Source of the DNA: Heloderma charlesbogerti
Lineage: Eukaryota > Chordata > Lepidosauria > Squamata > Helodermatidae
Length of the DNA stretch: 64,000 nucleotides
Direction: 5' to 3'
NCBI GenBank assembly: GCA_026122225.1
Contig: JANEZZ010002666.1
Span: 56,001 to 120,000, forward strand
The position numbers and the translations under genes are program-made. Positions 62,720-64,000 of this stretch are shown piece after piece; positions within the stretch are counted from its first letter, which is position 1; each line of letters starts with the position of its first letter. A model generated the notes under the pieces. The model worked only from the letters and a program-made list of their open reading frames with translations. It made no database searches and was not told the DNA's origin.

Positions 62720-63500
62720 TGAACAATCGAAGCCTTGAAGCTTCACATTAATTACGCCAAAGCAAGCAATAAAGAAACACAGGTGCAGCCTTCTTTCTCC
62801 CCTGAAGCTCCGGATGCTGCGAACAATCGAAGCTTCGCATTAATTACTCCCTTACAGCTGAGAAAGCAGCTTCAGCATAGTGCTTCATAACCTTTAGGAA
62901 GATTAACCCTCTGAATACCTGAAGCACTGTGGCTCCAACCAGCCCCCTTTCTACTCCCCTTTCTCCTTTCCACTGAAGTTCCCAATGCTTCAAAGGATCG
63001 AAGTTGCAAATTACTTCCAAAAAGCAAGGAAGCATTGTGGTCAATGGGAGTTACTTCAGAGTAGACACACATATGTTTGTGCTGGAAAAACAGGGATGGG
63101 AAACACAGGGACAGGAAACCAGCCCCCTTTCTAACCTGATGCAGGGTCAAAGGTGCAAATTAGTTACTTCTGAATGGCAATAAACCAAAAAACAGAGAAT
63201 TGCAGCTTCGAGATAGTGCTTTACAGCCTTTAGGGAATTAGTGCTTTAAAATGTGCTATTTCGATTGAGGGGGTTCTCTGTAAATTCTGAAGTGCACATT
63301 CAGAGGACAAGCCTCATTGACCACAATGGGAGTTACTTCTGAGTAGACACTAATTGGTTTGTGCTGGGAAACACCCCTTGACTGGGATCCTGGTGAAAGG
63401 CACACCCCTGGGCAGGGCTAGCATATCTGAGGAAAATGCAGGGGTTGGGGCACACAATAACTATACTGCAGAGAACCCGACTTAAGGAAAAGAATCAGAC
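62720..63500. repeat. Mosaic of diverged direct repeats
   Basis: Several blocks recur in the same orientation. GAACAATCGAAGC is at 62721 and 62821. GCAGCTTCAGCATAGTGCTT at 62867 matches GCAGCTTCGAGATAGTGCTT at 63203. ACCAGCCCCCTTTCTA is at 62938 and 63119. CAATGGGAGTTACTTC is at 63042 and 63326, each followed by GAGTAGACAC and GTTTGTGCTGG. The spacing is irregular, so it is not a simple satellite. Parts resemble the CTTACTTCTGAGTA MITE family. Confidence 0.65.
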
Positions 63501-63687
63501 TTAAAGTAGTCTCAGGTGATCCTTTTTTTCTGCAAAAAGCTCCAGGGTGGCTGTAGGATGGCCACGACATCATGTGCCCTGAATGACCTCAAAAGGGAGC
63601 CAGCTTGCTGCAAATTGATTGTGGAGACCCCCCTGTTTTAAAAGAGATCCTGGTGTTTCAATCCTGTGTGTCCTCCGTTACACCAAA
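63501..63687. other. Unassigned DNA
   Basis: Nothing recognised. Confidence 0.4.
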
Positions 63688-63815
63688 GGTGGGCAGAAAG
63701 TAGGTCTCTGGATGTTTTGGACTTCAACTCCCAACATTCCTGATCATTGGCCATGCTGGCAGGGGCTTCTGGGAGTTGAAGTCCAAAACACCTGAAAATC
63801 TGTCTTCCACTCACT
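63688..63815. mobile_element. hAT-like MITE, palindromic, diverged copy
   Basis: GTCTCTGGATGTTTTGGACT and TCAACTCCCAACATTCCTGA are mirrored by TTCTGGGAGTTGAAGTCCAA and AACACCTGAAAATC. Same family as 19383-19518. No clean target duplication. Confidence 0.7.
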
Positions 63816-64000
63816 TCCTGTCCTACACCACTGGTTGTCATCAACCATCGCTACATCTTATGGAAGTGAATTCCAGAGTTTAACTGTGTGCTGTGTGAAG
63901 AAGTACTTCCTTTTATCTATCCTGAATCCCCCAAGGTTGGATGACACTGGGTTCTAGTATTATGAGACAGGCCTATCCACTTCTTCAGCAGCTTTGGAAA
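63816..64000 (-). mobile_element. CR1-clade LINE (second subfamily) fragment, runs to window end
   Basis: ACCATCGCTACATCTTATGG, GAATTCCAGAGTTTAACTGT and CTTCCTTTTATCTATCCTGA align with 60290-60380. The similarity becomes weaker after about 63975 and may continue beyond the window. Confidence 0.75.

Noticed and set aside
1..64000. Endogenous retrovirus with gag, pol or env
   Set aside because: No retroviral protein motifs or paired LTRs were found; the only candidate is the possible solo LTR at 27330-27800.
1..64000. New defence, secretion or metabolic gene system
   Set aside because: There are no operon-like gene runs, ribosome binding sites or unknown conserved proteins; the window is repeat-rich vertebrate DNA.

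Overview
The window looks like nuclear DNA from a squamate reptile, most probably a lizard. I infer this from the repeats: a CR1 LINE with most of its ORF2, many L2-like LINE 3' ends, BovB/RTE pieces, tRNA-derived SINEs of the type common in lizards, a 5S-rRNA-headed SINE with a CR1-like tail, and many short palindromic hAT-like DNA transposons. I found no convincing exon of a host protein-coding gene, no rRNA or tRNA gene, no CRISPR array and no bacterial-type operon on either strand. The 64 kb is best read as intergenic DNA or the inside of a very large intron.

Layout. 1-15 kb: mostly single-copy DNA broken by palindromic MITEs, an L2-like LINE on the minus strand (6.2-7.3 kb), a cluster of non-autonomous DNA elements (8.1-10.5 kb, one nested in another) and L2 3' ends (10.8-13.1 kb). 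15-25 kb: a tRNA-derived SINE, a BovB 3' end, three well-delimited MITEs (18.6, 22.3 and 23.1 kb) and an AT-rich unique block (21.2-21.95 kb). 25.2-27.3 kb: the longest coding remnant, a CR1 reverse transcriptase frame with two in-frame stops, followed directly by a possible solo LTR (27.33-27.80 kb). 28-41 kb: unique DNA with scattered LINE and SINE pieces and a pyrimidine-rich block at 33.5-33.9 kb. 41-46 kb: two L2-like copies in tandem, a SINE, a perfect 39-nt-arm palindrome, the 5S-headed SINE and a head-to-head pair of L2 pieces. 46-64 kb: a hAT-like MITE with a perfect 8-bp target duplication, unique DNA, minus-strand CR1-clade fragments (54.7, 60.0, 62.1 and 63.8 kb) and a mosaic of diverged repeats at the end.

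The parts relate to each other as mobile DNA and its hitch-hikers. The CR1 3' end at 27.2 kb is matched by the tail of the 5S-headed SINE at 44.8 kb. The MITEs carry CAG/CTG-type ends, and several have 8-bp target duplications, which points to hAT transposases acting in trans. No transposase gene is present here. The segments without recognised repeats (notably 13.1-13.5, 21.2-21.95, 28.7-29.2, 40.4-41.2, 52.0-52.3 and 59.3-60.0 kb) are where regulatory or conserved non-coding sequence would be sought, but conservation cannot be judged from one sequence. I see no sign of a new cellular system. The most notable items are the transposon structures listed under findings.
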